NCBI RefSeq assembly: GCF_000236805.1
Contig: NZ_AGFX01000038.1
Span: 168,242-232,241, forward strand
Reading direction: 5' to 3'
Length of the DNA stretch: 64,000 nucleotides
DNA from: Paenibacillus peoriae KCTC 3763
Lineage (GTDB): Bacteria; Bacillota; Bacilli; Paenibacillales; Paenibacillaceae
The number at the start of each line of letters is the position of its first letter. Position 1 is the stretch's first letter. The notes beneath the pieces are model-generated. The model searched no databases and had not been told where the DNA came from. It saw only the letters and a list, made by a program, of their open reading frames with translations. Positions 1 through 8,270 of this stretch are shown piece by piece. The position numbers were made by a program, and so were the translations under genes.

Positions 1-884
1 ATCGCCTGCACCTGGCCATTGTCGGAAAGTATATCAGGTTGGCTCGATTTCCAGGTCACTTTTACCCGTCCGCCCATCAGGACCGTTGGCAAAGATAAGT
101 CCTTGGTGACAATCGTCGTTGGGAAGGACAAATATTTGTCGCGGGCCAGCTTCACAACTTCTTCGTCTGTTAACGAATCACACATCACCTCAATGACTTC
201 GTCTGCGGTCAAGCCTGCTTTATAAATCCGAAAGTCCGAAACGGAGCCAGCAAAGTCTACATCCGCTGCGTGCTGGGAACGACCGATAAAGTTATTGCTG
301 TAGTTGGACGGGTCTGCAAACGTCTCAAACCATTTACGCAGCTTGGCATAATTACCGCTGGACGTTTGGCTGATGGAGCCGTCCGCTGCCACCTCACCAT
401 TCACATATACCATCGGTCCTGCACTGCTTAATGTGCCGCCCTCCGTGCCGATGACGGACATGGCTACATGCATCCACTCATCTCTGACAAAGCCTCTTCC
501 CGGGTCTACGGACAAATCTGCTTCGGCAAAAAGAGTCCCGCGCAGGTTCCGTGTCATGAACATATAGGGTCCTGTATGGGATTGGCCAAAGTCAAACACA
601 CGTTCCCACATATCCGTGAATCGACCAAAATTGACCCAAGCTGTCACTGTGACACCAGTGTTATCGCTTACATCTTTAAATAAATCGGCAGGAAGCCGGA
701 TATAAGATGTACCGTTGGGACCTCCTTCAAGCTTCAAAGCCGTTCTTCCGCCAACATTGGAGATCGTGGGGGTTAATGCCCCGGAGGCAACCCCGTCATT
801 GCCTTGACCTGAGCTATCCTTGCCGACATTCCCTGCATCATCAAACTTGTACCGCGCAATGATTTGATTCTGAAATTTGGTCAT
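1..884 (-). CDS. LamG-domain protein with Ig-like segment, 3' end cut by window edge
   Basis: The frame is open from ATG 884 to the left edge (about 294 codons), so the C-terminus is outside the window. An AAAGGAG ribosome site lies 8 nt before the ATG. Residues about 10-225 look like a LamG/concanavalin jelly roll, with DSSGQGNDG near the start and repeated YVNGE/FIGRS-type strands. From about residue 240 comes a segment (VTWKSSQPDIL) typical of the atrophied bacterial Ig-like domain that often sits beside GH43-type arabinosidase or xylosidase modules. There is no N-terminal signal peptide (starts MTKFQNQIIARYKF). A carbohydrate-active enzyme is likely, but the catalytic module cannot be seen, so the activity is unknown. 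Confidence 0.75.
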   Translation of the reverse strand, partial: MTKFQNQIIARYKFDDAGNVGKDSSGQGNDGVASGALTPTISNVGGRTALKLEGGPNGTSYIRLPADLFKDVSDNTGVTVTAWVNFGRFTDMWERVFDFGQSHTGPYMFMTRNLRGTLFAEADLSVDPGRGFVRDEWMHVAMSVIGTEGGTLSSAGPMVYVNGEVAADGSISQTSSGNYAKLRKWFETFADPSNYSNNFIGRSQHAADVDFAGSVSDFRIYKAGLTADEVIEVMCDSLTDEEVVKLARDKYLSFPTTIVTKDLSLPTVLMGGRVKVTWKSSQPDILSDNGQVQA

Positions 885-1052
885 CTTCGCTGCTCCTTTA
901 CATCAATTTCATAAATTTTATTAATGTAATGACTAATTAATTAATATAAACACATACTATATAGCTATAGTACCTTATCCTGCACACCTTTTTCAATCCA
1001 CGGTTAGTTGAAAATGAACATGAAGCTCCAATATGCAGTCGGATGTGACAAA

Positions 1053-1075
1053 AAAACCGCTCAGTGAGCGGTTTT
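1053..1075 (-). terminator. Rho-independent terminator after the metallophosphoesterase gene
   Basis: An 11-bp inverted repeat (AAAACCGCTCA with its complement) is followed on the minus strand by a run of T. It lies 9 bp after the stop of the gene ending at 1084. Confidence 0.85.
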
Positions 1076-1083
1076 CAGATGGA

Positions 1084-2085
1084 TCAATCCTTGTTAGAGT
1101 GAATTTTTGGCAATTGAACTACATACTCTGCATTCTCAATCCACGTTCCCGTCACAAAATCACGTCCCTTAACGACAACTCGATCCTGATACACGTCGAC
1201 ATGCAGACCCTGGCTACCCTCAAGATGCTCATCCTGATCCGTCCATAGGTAACCTACGGAAGCGGCATTAAACATCGTTGGCATCTGATCGCCACCATCG
1301 TACATCGTACGCTTCGCCTCCAGTTGCCAGTGGGTATGCCCTGAGAACAGGAACACTTGCGGATAATGACTCAGGACGGCCTTTAATTCTGCATCCTGAT
1401 TCACTCCATACCAGCCTTGCTCCTTCATCGAACCTGCTACTGTATCTAGCAGCGGTTGATGCAGAAATACAAAGATCGGCCGATCAGGGGATGCATCTTC
1501 GGACAGCTTTGTTTCCAACCATTCCAGTTGTTCAGCAGACATATCACAATTTTTGGGATCAGGCTGCTCTGTCCCCAAAAAAATATAATGATAACCGTTA
1601 ATCCAGTGATCATGATACGATCCTTTCATGCCTGTGGCTGCTGCAAATTTGTTCAATCGCTTCTCCCATAACCGGGAAGCTAAAATAGATTCCTCAGTGC
1701 TGCCAGGTTCCCCTTTAGCCGTAGCCGCCTGATGCTCCAGAGCCCACTCTACTTCAGCTTCGGTCATTGTGGTCAAATCCAATGGCGGATCTTGCCATAG
1801 GGTAGTCCCAATATCGTGATTGCCTACGGTATATCGTATCTCGGGCAAAGATTCTTGATAAACACTCAGTATTCGGTGCAACTGCCTGTATTCCTCCGGT
1901 AGCCCGCGATCCGTCAAATCGCCCACATGCATAATCCCGCTGCTGCCACTGCTATATGTGGTAATATCCTCCAGTGCTTTCTCCAGATGACGGTTGTGGA
2001 TATGATCTGCACGCTCAGTAACATGCGTATCGGTAATGACCTGAAAGCAGGCAAGCGGTTGTTCAGGTTTAATTGTATTTCCCAT
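1084..2085 (-). CDS. Calcineurin-like metallophosphoesterase
   Basis: A 333-residue cytosolic protein with the full metallophosphoesterase signature: D19-T-H21, GDLTDRG (55-61), GNHD (88-91), a FLHQP histidine near 209 and GHTHW (249-253). These residues bind the two metal ions in Icc/YkuE/GpdQ-type phosphoesterases. The chosen start is ATG 2085, with GGAG about 9 nt upstream inside the end of the SMR gene; a TTG one codon earlier is less likely. The gene is third in HAD phosphatase-SMR exporter-metallophosphoesterase and ends at a strong terminator. The substrate is unknown. With an ABC importer and a second phosphatase upstream, a phosphorylated or phosphodiester nutrient is a reasonable guess only. 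Confidence 0.88.
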   Translation of the reverse strand: MGNTIKPEQPLACFQVITDTHVTERADHIHNRHLEKALEDITTYSSGSSGIMHVGDLTDRGLPEEYRQLHRILSVYQESLPEIRYTVGNHDIGTTLWQDPPLDLTTMTEAEVEWALEHQAATAKGEPGSTEESILASRLWEKRLNKFAAATGMKGSYHDHWINGYHYIFLGTEQPDPKNCDMSAEQLEWLETKLSEDASPDRPIFVFLHQPLLDTVAGSMKEQGWYGVNQDAELKAVLSHYPQVFLFSGHTHWQLEAKRTMYDGGDQMPTMFNAASVGYLWTDQDEHLEGSQGLHVDVYQDRVVVKGRDFVTGTWIENAEYVVQLPKIHSNKD

Positions 2086-2091
2086 CAAAAA

Positions 2092-2421
2092 TCAACTCCA
2101 TTTCAGTCCAATAATACCGATCAGGATGAAACCCATCCAGACGAGCGATATCGCCTTCATAGTCTCTCCGAAAAAGAAATGGCCTGCGAGAGTAATCAGC
2201 GTAATTCCTACCCCTGACCAGATTGCATAAGCGACACCAAGAGGCATATATTTCACCGCAAAATTCAGCAGGGTAAAACTCGCTCCGTAACAGACAAACA
2301 TGAGGATAGAGGGCCACAACCAAGCAAAACCATTTGATACTTTCATTAAAATGGTGCCGCTCAGCTCCAATCCAATCGCCAGCGCAAGCAGAACCCATCC
2401 TACATAAGAATGACTCGTCAT
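2092..2421 (-). CDS. Small multidrug resistance (SMR) family exporter
   Basis: 109 residues with four predicted membrane helices, the usual SMR size. Glu19 in the first helix (AIGLE) is the position of the essential proton/substrate-binding Glu14 of EmrE, and the YAIWSGVG segment of helix 3 is the family signature. SMR proteins work as antiparallel dimers in the inner membrane, exchanging protons for cations such as quaternary ammonium compounds or guanidinium. The start codon overlaps the stop of the upstream HAD gene (ATGA), so the two are translationally coupled. An unpaired single-gene SMR could be of the Gdx (guanidinium) or Qac type; the sequence alone does not decide. Confidence 0.88.
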   Translation of the reverse strand: MTSHSYVGWVLLALAIGLELSGTILMKVSNGFAWLWPSILMFVCYGASFTLLNFAVKYMPLGVAYAIWSGVGITLITLAGHFFFGETMKAISLVWMGFILIGIIGLKWS

Positions 2422-3185
2422 CGGCTCACCCCGACTTCCAGCAGTTCATGGAACGAACACACCGTAAGATCGGCAAGTTGTATATGTTCAGGGCTTCCGA
2501 CGGCGACCTTCCAAGCCGCTCCCGCTGAGCGCGCCATCTCCATATCGCCATCTGTATCTCCGATAACCATAGATCGTGCAACTGGAACACCGAGACGCTC
2601 ACAAGCCAGCAGGAGCATATCAGGAAACGGCTTTCCCCGTTTAACCTGATCCGTACCCACAACCACCGTAAAAAAAGATTCAATCCCCATCCATTCCAGA
2701 TGACGTAGCGCACTATCCGTCTCATCGGCCGTCACAACCCCCATCTTCATTCCCTGGTTGCGGCATAGCTCAAGAAACCTACGTACTCCGGGCAGCGGCC
2801 GAACAGGACGTTCCTTGCTTAGTGCATATTCTGCTTGTAAAAAACATTCATTTACGTTGACTTTGGCTTCAGCCCAGCTCAAGCCTGCACGATACCCATG
2901 CCATGTCAGCACCGCACGAACCTCTTCCATGGTCCCCATGGCGAGTGGTCCCCGGACATCATAGCCTGTCATTCCACCTTGCTCATCATGGAACGTTCCC
3001 CATATATGAGGGATTTCATCTTTAGCGAATTGCAGCCCACGAGCAACAAGCCGCTCCCTAAAGTTCTCCATCACACAAACCGTCCAGAAACCCCACATGG
3101 CAGTAAAATCAAGCAAGGTCCCATCCTTGTCAAACAGAATGGCCTCTATTGGGGTAGACAGGCTCCCAAAGTTTAATTCAGGCAT
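2418..3185 (-). CDS. HAD-superfamily phosphatase (phosphoglycolate phosphatase-like)
   Basis: 255 residues. HAD motif I is D19-K-D21-G-T, motif II is GVVTADET (about residue 150) and motif IV is GDTDGDMEMA (about 210). A helical cap lies between motifs I and II, as in the PGP/Gph subclass. It should hydrolyse small phosphomonoesters in the cytoplasm using Asp19 as nucleophile and Asp21 as acid/base. It begins 75 bp after the solute-binding protein gene, beyond a terminator-like hairpin, so transcription is either separate or by read-through. It overlaps the SMR gene by 4 bp. The substrate is not identifiable from sequence. Confidence 0.85.
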   Translation of the reverse strand: MPELNFGSLSTPIEAILFDKDGTLLDFTAMWGFWTVCVMENFRERLVARGLQFAKDEIPHIWGTFHDEQGGMTGYDVRGPLAMGTMEEVRAVLTWHGYRAGLSWAEAKVNVNECFLQAEYALSKERPVRPLPGVRRFLELCRNQGMKMGVVTADETDSALRHLEWMGIESFFTVVVGTDQVKRGKPFPDMLLLACERLGVPVARSMVIGDTDGDMEMARSAGAAWKVAVGSPEHIQLADLTVCSFHELLEVGVSR

Positions 3186-3221
3186 ATTTCACACTCCTTG
3201 TCTGCTGTCGTACTGGATCAG

Positions 3222-3246
3222 AAAAGCGGTACATGTCTGCACCGCT
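3222..3246 (-). terminator. Terminator after the solute-binding protein gene
   Basis: A stem of 8 bp with one wobble pair (AGCGGTGC/GTACCGCT), loop AGACAT, then TTTT on the minus strand. It separates the transporter genes from the downstream HAD-SMR-phosphoesterase set. Confidence 0.7.
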
Positions 3247-3260
3247 CTCCCGGGGTGATC

Positions 3261-4634
3261 TTATTTTATGCGATCCAGTTCCTTCTGGGCCTTCTCCTTT
3301 GCTTCCTTCAGAGCCTGCTCAGCAGGAACTTTATTAATCTGTACTTGATCAGCCGCATCCTTCAGTGCATCGTTGATCTTGCCTCCGGTCGGATCCTGGA
3401 ACGGAGCAGAAGCATGAGAAGCCTGCTGAAGCGGAATTTTGATCTGCGGGTTCTTCTCACTGAATTTTTTGAAATCAGGGTCTTCCTGGGCAGACTCACG
3501 AACCGCAATATAACCAGTGTTCATGGACCAGGAAGCCGTATTCGATGTTTTGGAGAAATATGTTAACCACTTATACGCTGCCTTTTGCTGTTCCGGACTT
3601 GCTTCAGCGGGGATACCTGCCATTATTGCACTTGCTACAGGTTTGCCTTGACCTATGCCCTTCCAGCCCGGCTGTTCCATGGCTGCCACGACATTAAAGT
3701 CCAGGTCGCCCTGATCACCACTGGAACCGGTGTAACCTGCTGCCTTATTTTTCATGACATCATCAATCGTTTTGTACCAGTACTCCCAGCCTTGACCACC
3801 AGAGTGGATACCCATGATCTTGTCCTCATGAATCCATTTGCTGAACAGATCCCAGGTCTCAATCCATTCGGGTGAATCAATCATCACCGTCTTGCCGTCA
3901 TCACTCAGAATTTTCCCGCCCTTGCTAAGCACGGCGTCGACCATGTTATCGCTGCCCCACATCGGCTCCCAGCCATAGAAGGTTGTCTGGTCATTCTCAC
4001 GCTTGCTCATCTTCGCTGCTGCATCAGCCAGGGCTTCCCAAGTCGTCAGACTGGCTGGATCAATACCATGTTGCTTCAGCGCGTCCTTGCGGTAATACAT
4101 GAGCTGCGTCGTTCCGTACATTGGCAAGAAATATTGCTTCCCATCTACCTGCCCCTGTTTCAGGAAGGTCTGAATAAAATCCTCTTTGTCGAAGCTTTGA
4201 TCGGCTGCGATCATCTCATCCATTGGAGCATAATAGCCTTTGCGAGCCCATTCGATATTAGAGCTCAGTACAGCCGCAGGTACCTTTTTGGATGCAATAG
4301 CTGCCTGCAGCTTCTTTTCCGTCTCGGTGTAATCAGCTTGTACAATTCCTTTGACAATGACTTCGCTCTGGGATTTATTGAAAGCGTCGATTCTTTTCTT
4401 CATGTTATCTCCCAGTTTTCCGCCCAGACCATACCAGAACTCAATCTCGACTGGACCCTTCGATGCGGAATCAGCTCCACTCGCAGCCGAACCTGAATGG
4501 GTTGGACCGCCAACGGTTGAAGGACCACACGCTGTAATTAAGGCAAAACTTGCAGCCAGTACCAGTGACATGCCGCCTCTCCATCCGAGCTTTATTTTTT
4601 CCTTCCATTTCATACGTGCTTGACCTAACTCCAT
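3261..4634 (-). CDS. ABC transporter extracellular solute-binding lipoprotein (sugar type)
   Basis: 457 residues from ATG 4634, chosen because AGGAGGA lies 6 nt upstream and the signal peptide then starts correctly. A positively charged N-region, a hydrophobic core and the lipobox LITAC (32-36) predict lipid attachment at Cys36. The body (EIEFWYGLGGK..., ...YDVMKNKAAGYTGSSG...) is a family 1 (MalE/UgpB-like) binding protein. It is the third gene of permease-permease-binding protein with 32 bp before it, and no ATPase is encoded here. The ligand may be an oligosaccharide or glycerol-3-phosphate-like compound; the sequence does not settle this. Confidence 0.92.
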   Translation of the reverse strand: MELGQARMKWKEKIKLGWRGGMSLVLAASFALITACGPSTVGGPTHSGSAASGADSASKGPVEIEFWYGLGGKLGDNMKKRIDAFNKSQSEVIVKGIVQADYTETEKKLQAAIASKKVPAAVLSSNIEWARKGYYAPMDEMIAADQSFDKEDFIQTFLKQGQVDGKQYFLPMYGTTQLMYYRKDALKQHGIDPASLTTWEALADAAAKMSKRENDQTTFYGWEPMWGSDNMVDAVLSKGGKILSDDGKTVMIDSPEWIETWDLFSKWIHEDKIMGIHSGGQGWEYWYKTIDDVMKNKAAGYTGSSGDQGDLDFNVVAAMEQPGWKGIGQGKPVASAIMAGIPAEASPEQQKAAYKWLTYFSKTSNTASWSMNTGYIAVRESAQEDPDFKKFSEKNPQIKIPLQQASHASAPFQDPTGGKINDALKDAADQVQINKVPAEQALKEAKEKAQKELDRIK

Positions 4635-4666
4635 TGTGATTCCTCCTATATGATGTGTTGTAAAAA

Positions 4667-5506
4667 TCAATTTTTGTTTACGCCAGCAGTAATGTTCACA
4701 CTCTGCATGATCGTTTTCTGAGTAAACATGAATATAATAAGCAGCGGTGCGATGGTGAATGCACTGGCAGCCATAATCTGCGGCCATGCCAATCCATAGG
4801 CCCCCCCTTCAACAAAAAAGCTGCGCAGACCGGCTGATACTAATTGCAGATTCGGATCCTTGGTAATGAGCATCGGCCAGAAATAGTTGTTGTACTGTTC
4901 GATGAATGTAATCAATACCATCACGGCAAAGGTCGAGCGAACCAGCGGCGCTATAATGGTCCACAAAATACGGAAGTGAGAAGCTCCATCCAACTGTCCA
5001 GCTTCCACCAGTTCGTGAGACACCTGCAGGAAGGCCTGCCGGATCAGGAAAATGGAGAAAACACTGACACAGTTGGTTACGATCAATCCCGTATAGGAAT
5101 CCAGCAGTTTAAGCTCGCTGAGAACCAGATAGCTGGGCAGATAGACGGCTGTACTCGGAATCATGTAGCCTACCAGAATCAGTCCAGTGAGTACACCTTT
5201 CATGCGAAAACGCATATGGGTGAGTGCATAGGCCATCATGCTGGAATTAACAATCTGCAATAGACAGATCGCCGCTGCTACAAACGTACTGTTCAGCATG
5301 TAGCGAGCAAATGGGGCAGAATTCCATGCATCCATATAATTGCTCCAGCGGAACACTTCTGGCCAGAACGTTGGCGGGAACTGCCATATCTCGTCATTGG
5401 TCTTGAAACCGCTGATGGCCATCCAATAGAAAGGAAATGCCATAGTCAGACTGATCATGCCAAGCAGCAGGTAACGGATGACTTTACTTAGAACTGTCAT
5501 ATTCAT
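4667..5506 (-). CDS. ABC transporter permease, MalG/UgpE type
   Basis: About 279 residues with six predicted membrane helices and the cytoplasmic EAA loop EAGQLDGASHFRILWTIIAPL-like (residues about 175-195) that docks the ATPase. The frame is open upstream to 5563, but ATG 5506 (MNMTVLSK) gives the normal MalG-type start and a TGATG overlap with the preceding permease stop; ATG 5500 is also possible. It works with the permease upstream and the lipoprotein downstream as a carbohydrate-uptake (CUT1) importer. CUT1 systems commonly use the shared ATPase MsmX, and an MsmX-like gene lies at 60.5 kb. Confidence 0.9.
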   Translation of the reverse strand: MNMTVLSKVIRYLLLGMISLTMAFPFYWMAISGFKTNDEIWQFPPTFWPEVFRWSNYMDAWNSAPFARYMLNSTFVAAAICLLQIVNSSMMAYALTHMRFRMKGVLTGLILVGYMIPSTAVYLPSYLVLSELKLLDSYTGLIVTNCVSVFSIFLIRQAFLQVSHELVEAGQLDGASHFRILWTIIAPLVRSTFAVMVLITFIEQYNNYFWPMLITKDPNLQLVSAGLRSFFVEGGAYGLAWPQIMAASAFTIAPLLIIFMFTQKTIMQSVNITAGVNKN

Positions 5507-6390
5507 CAATAGTGCACCAGGCGTCGGCCAAGCAGGAAGGATATCCCTGATAGCAATACGCAAATCAGAATAATAACGACGGCAATGCTAGAAGCTTCGC
5601 CTACATTGAATGATTCAAACGCAGACTGATAATACATGTAAAGCAGTGTCCTTGTTGCCCCAGCCGGCCCCCCCTGTGTCATCACATTAATCTGGTCGTA
5701 GGCCTGAAGCGACTGAATCGTGAGGATGATGGACAGAAAGAACGTTGTTGGCGAAATCAACGGCAAGGTGATACTCCTGAATTTGTCCCAGCTGCCTGCC
5801 CCGTCGATCGACGCCGCTTCCAGCAAATCGGATGGCAGGTTACGCAATGCTACCAGGTAAAATACCATCGACCAACCAATCGATTTCCACAGCGTGACGA
5901 TCAGGACAGCTACAAGTGCCCAATTCGGATCTTGAAGCCAGCCAATCGGGGAAATTCCGAGCCAGCCGAGCAAAAGATTCGCGAGGCCTACCCGGGGCTC
6001 GAAAATCCATGACCATGCAATGGAGACGGCTACGGTTGGCGTGACCCAGGGTGAGAACAGCAATGTCCGAAATAGACCAGACGATTTCATATTTCTGTTC
6101 ATTAAAAGGGCCAGCGCCAGCCCACCAACAATCGTTGGCACAACACTCCCAAAGCCAAAAAACAGAGTCACTTTCAGAGACCGATAAAATTCAGAATTCG
6201 TTAACAGATAGCTGTAATTATCCAAACCAACAAACAGTTTTTCCGGACTCATAAAATCCCAATCTGTAAAACTCAGATAAACAATGTATCCCAATGGTCC
6301 CAGCCAAAATACCAGCAATGGGATCAGAGCAGGTAGGGTGAAAAGAATCGCTTCTGTCTCCCTCCGTAGTCTCACACGCACTTTGCACAC
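5506..6390 (-). CDS. ABC transporter permease, MalF/UgpA type
   Basis: Up to 294 residues with six membrane helices and the EAA loop EAASIDGAGSWDKF (about 195-208). It is first in the transporter operon and overlaps the next permease by one base. The start is a GTG cluster: GTG 6390 lies only 4 nt after AGGG, while GTG 6381 lies 8 nt from TAGGGAG, so the protein may really begin VRVRLRRE. It is transcribed divergently from a GbsR/MarR-type regulator, with a symmetrical TGTACAA palindrome between them. Substrate unknown; the inferred class is CUT1 sugar importer. Confidence 0.9.
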   Translation of the reverse strand: MCKVRVRLRRETEAILFTLPALIPLLVFWLGPLGYIVYLSFTDWDFMSPEKLFVGLDNYSYLLTNSEFYRSLKVTLFFGFGSVVPTIVGGLALALLMNRNMKSSGLFRTLLFSPWVTPTVAVSIAWSWIFEPRVGLANLLLGWLGISPIGWLQDPNWALVAVLIVTLWKSIGWSMVFYLVALRNLPSDLLEAASIDGAGSWDKFRSITLPLISPTTFFLSIILTIQSLQAYDQINVMTQGGPAGATRTLLYMYYQSAFESFNVGEASSIAVVIILICVLLSGISFLLGRRLVHY

Positions 6391-6457
6391 TCCCTACAGT
6401 TCAAGTTTTGTTTTACATTGATGCGAAAACACTTCAAAACATTCTTTTTTTCTCTTA

Positions 6458-6477
6458 TGTACAAAAATAATTGTACA
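6458..6477. promoter_or_regulatory. Palindromic operator candidate between the transporter and its regulator
   Basis: A perfect 7-6-7 inverted repeat, TGTACAA-AAATAA-TTGTACA, sits in the 190-bp divergent region, 68 bp from the permease start and 104 bp from the regulator start. The right arm is also part of a second palindrome, ATTGTACAAT. Symmetry, size and position fit a site for a dimeric winged-helix regulator such as the adjacent protein. Binding is inferred. Confidence 0.5.
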
Positions 6478-6580
6478 ATGCATTTGATAAATTAAACTCC
6501 TGGTTATGTTAAAATAACGGGAGCCATGTAAAATATGAAGTATTAAAAGGAAACCCCATCCTTATAGTAGAGGTGAGATT

Positions 6581-7159
6581 GTGGGTGAAGAGGTTATGGA
6601 GGATCAGAATCAATTAGCGTTGCCTTGCCGGAGTGAATTGAGGGAGAAAGTTATTGATGCAATTGCCAATACGATGGATTTGTACGGGGTCAATCATTCA
6701 TTTGGTCAGTTGTATGGCATCATGTATTTCGAAGATAGGCCTATGACGCTAGAAGAGATGAAAACGTCTATGAACATGAGCAAGAGTAATATGAGTTACG
6801 CTGTACGTTCTCTTACCGAATCGCAAATGATATATAAATTGGAGGAAAAGCAGGAACGAAAGGACCTTTATTGGGCGGAGACCGACTTTTTTCGCACCTT
6901 TCAGAACTTCTTCGGAGCTAAGCTGCAAAGGGAAATTGACGTGATGGAGGAAAGTCTTCAAGAAGCGATTCCAGGACTATCCAAAATCATTCTGGCAGAA
7001 GCAACCCTGCCTGAAGAGAGGGAGAACGCTTTGCAGGACCTGCATAAGCTCCAGCACGCAGAGCGGTACTACATGTGGTTGCAGGAATTCGTAGACCAGT
7101 TGCGGGATGGTGCATTTTACAAAAATGCTGTTGGACTAAAAAGCAGACACGGAGAATAG
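6581..7159 (+). CDS. GbsR/MarR-family transcriptional regulator
   Basis: 192 residues resembling GbsR/OpcR-type proteins: an N-terminal winged helix-turn-helix (about 35-95, with TLEEMKTSMNMSKSNMSYAV as the recognition region) and a helical C-terminal half. GTG 6581 is 5 nt after AGGTGA; ATG 6596 is the alternative. B. subtilis relatives repress glycine betaine/choline uptake genes and sense choline directly. Here the partner is a sugar-type importer with no ATPase, so the effector could differ. It is divergent from the transporter, has its own terminator, and is probably a local regulator. Confidence 0.8.
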   Translation: MGEEVMEDQNQLALPCRSELREKVIDAIANTMDLYGVNHSFGQLYGIMYFEDRPMTLEEMKTSMNMSKSNMSYAVRSLTESQMIYKLEEKQERKDLYWAETDFFRTFQNFFGAKLQREIDVMEESLQEAIPGLSKIILAEATLPEERENALQDLHKLQHAERYYMWLQEFVDQLRDGAFYKNAVGLKSRHGE

Positions 7160-7165
7160 GAAGCA

Positions 7166-7213
7166 AAAAGAGTGAGCTTCGGGGCCAATCTAAACCTCGA
7201 AACTCACTCTTTT
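7166..7213. terminator. Bidirectional terminator between convergent genes
   Basis: A long stem with AAAAGAGTGAG paired to CTCACTCTTTT, extended inward by TTCG/CGAA. It serves the regulator gene on the plus strand and ydjI on the minus strand. Confidence 0.8.
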
Positions 7214-7258
7214 CTTCACGATAAATGATCCATTGCTTTTTGAGACTAACCACAAGGG

Positions 7259-8251
7259 CTACACGCTCAATTTCTGCCCACAATTCGGACAGAAGTTAGC
7301 TCCTTCGTTTTTTGTACCGCAATTTGGGCAAAAATTAGGCTTTTTATGATCGCCAGAAGGAGTGGGGACTTCAGATACAGGCCCAGTCTCAGCCGGAGGC
7401 TGCTGGCTTGGGTTCACATTTTTCATCATTTCATTCGCTATATTCATCCCCATCATCATACTCGCCATATCCGAAGCTGCTCCGCCGCCTTTTATGTTGC
7501 CAGATGCAATTCCATCCGTCATCGTCACCTGTTGATATTTTTGCAGATTACCGATCATTTCATGAGAAGCTGTCTTCGTAATCATATCCTGGATTTCTTG
7601 CGGATAGTTGAAGCTCATCACATGGAAACCGGTAATTGTCATGCCGTTGTCCATCACTTGCATGTCCAGGTCTTCTTGAATCCCCTTCGATATATCAGAA
7701 GCATTCGCCTGCAGGTTAAACATGTCCTTCCCTTCTCTGCTGATCCACTTCATTAACAGCTGATCCAGCACAGAAGTAATCCGAATCTTCACATCCTCAA
7801 CCAGATAGCTCTCTTTTACCCCGGCGATCTTATCGATGAGCGTGACATAATCGTTCACTTTAAAGTTAAATGTGCCATTGGCACGAATAGGTATACCGCC
7901 CGGAAGCTGGGGAGTCGGGATCAGCACTGGATTCTGCGTCCCCCATTTGACGGTGAACTCCTTCGTATTAACGAACAAAACCTCCACCCTCATGCCGCTG
8001 TTAAAGCCAAACTTAAACCCTTTTAATGTAGACAGGAACGGGATAATGTCAGAGTCAATGCTATACGACCCCTCATTCTCAAAAATCCCCTCAATCTTGC
8101 CGTTATTTACAAAAATCGCGTCTTGACCGGAGCGGATAACCAGCTTGCTGCCTTTTTTAATCTCACGATTGCTCCACTTCCAAAAAATCATATCATCTCT
8201 GAATTCTTCCCACTCTACAACATTCGCAAATTGGTTTCTAAAGAACCCCAT
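7259..8251 (-). CDS. ydjI: SPFH-domain protein with C-terminal zinc ribbon (YdjI-like)
   Basis: 330 residues: an SPFH/virion-core-like domain (about 30-220), a Met/Gly-rich hinge (GGGAASDMASMMMGMN) and a C-terminal pair of CPNCG knuckles forming a zinc ribbon (about 308-326). In B. subtilis YdjI is a membrane-associated partner of PspA in the SigW-controlled pspA-ydjGHI operon, which answers envelope stress. Gene order and content here are the same: pspA, ydjG, ydjH, ydjI, closely spaced. It is the last gene of the operon, 19 bp after ydjH and before the shared terminator at 7166-7213. Role assigned by homology and synteny. Confidence 0.85.
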   Translation of the reverse strand: MGFFRNQFANVVEWEEFRDDMIFWKWSNREIKKGSKLVIRSGQDAIFVNNGKIEGIFENEGSYSIDSDIIPFLSTLKGFKFGFNSGMRVEVLFVNTKEFTVKWGTQNPVLIPTPQLPGGIPIRANGTFNFKVNDYVTLIDKIAGVKESYLVEDVKIRITSVLDQLLMKWISREGKDMFNLQANASDISKGIQEDLDMQVMDNGMTITGFHVMSFNYPQEIQDMITKTASHEMIGNLQKYQQVTMTDGIASGNIKGGGAASDMASMMMGMNIANEMMKNVNPSQQPPAETGPVSEVPTPSGDHKKPNFCPNCGTKNEGANFCPNCGQKLSV

Positions 8252-8270
8252 GCTGCATCCATCCCTTCAG

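Noticed and set aside
3591-3700. Possible frameshift or truncation in the solute-binding protein
   Set aside because: The protein is continuous and of normal length from lipobox to C-terminus.
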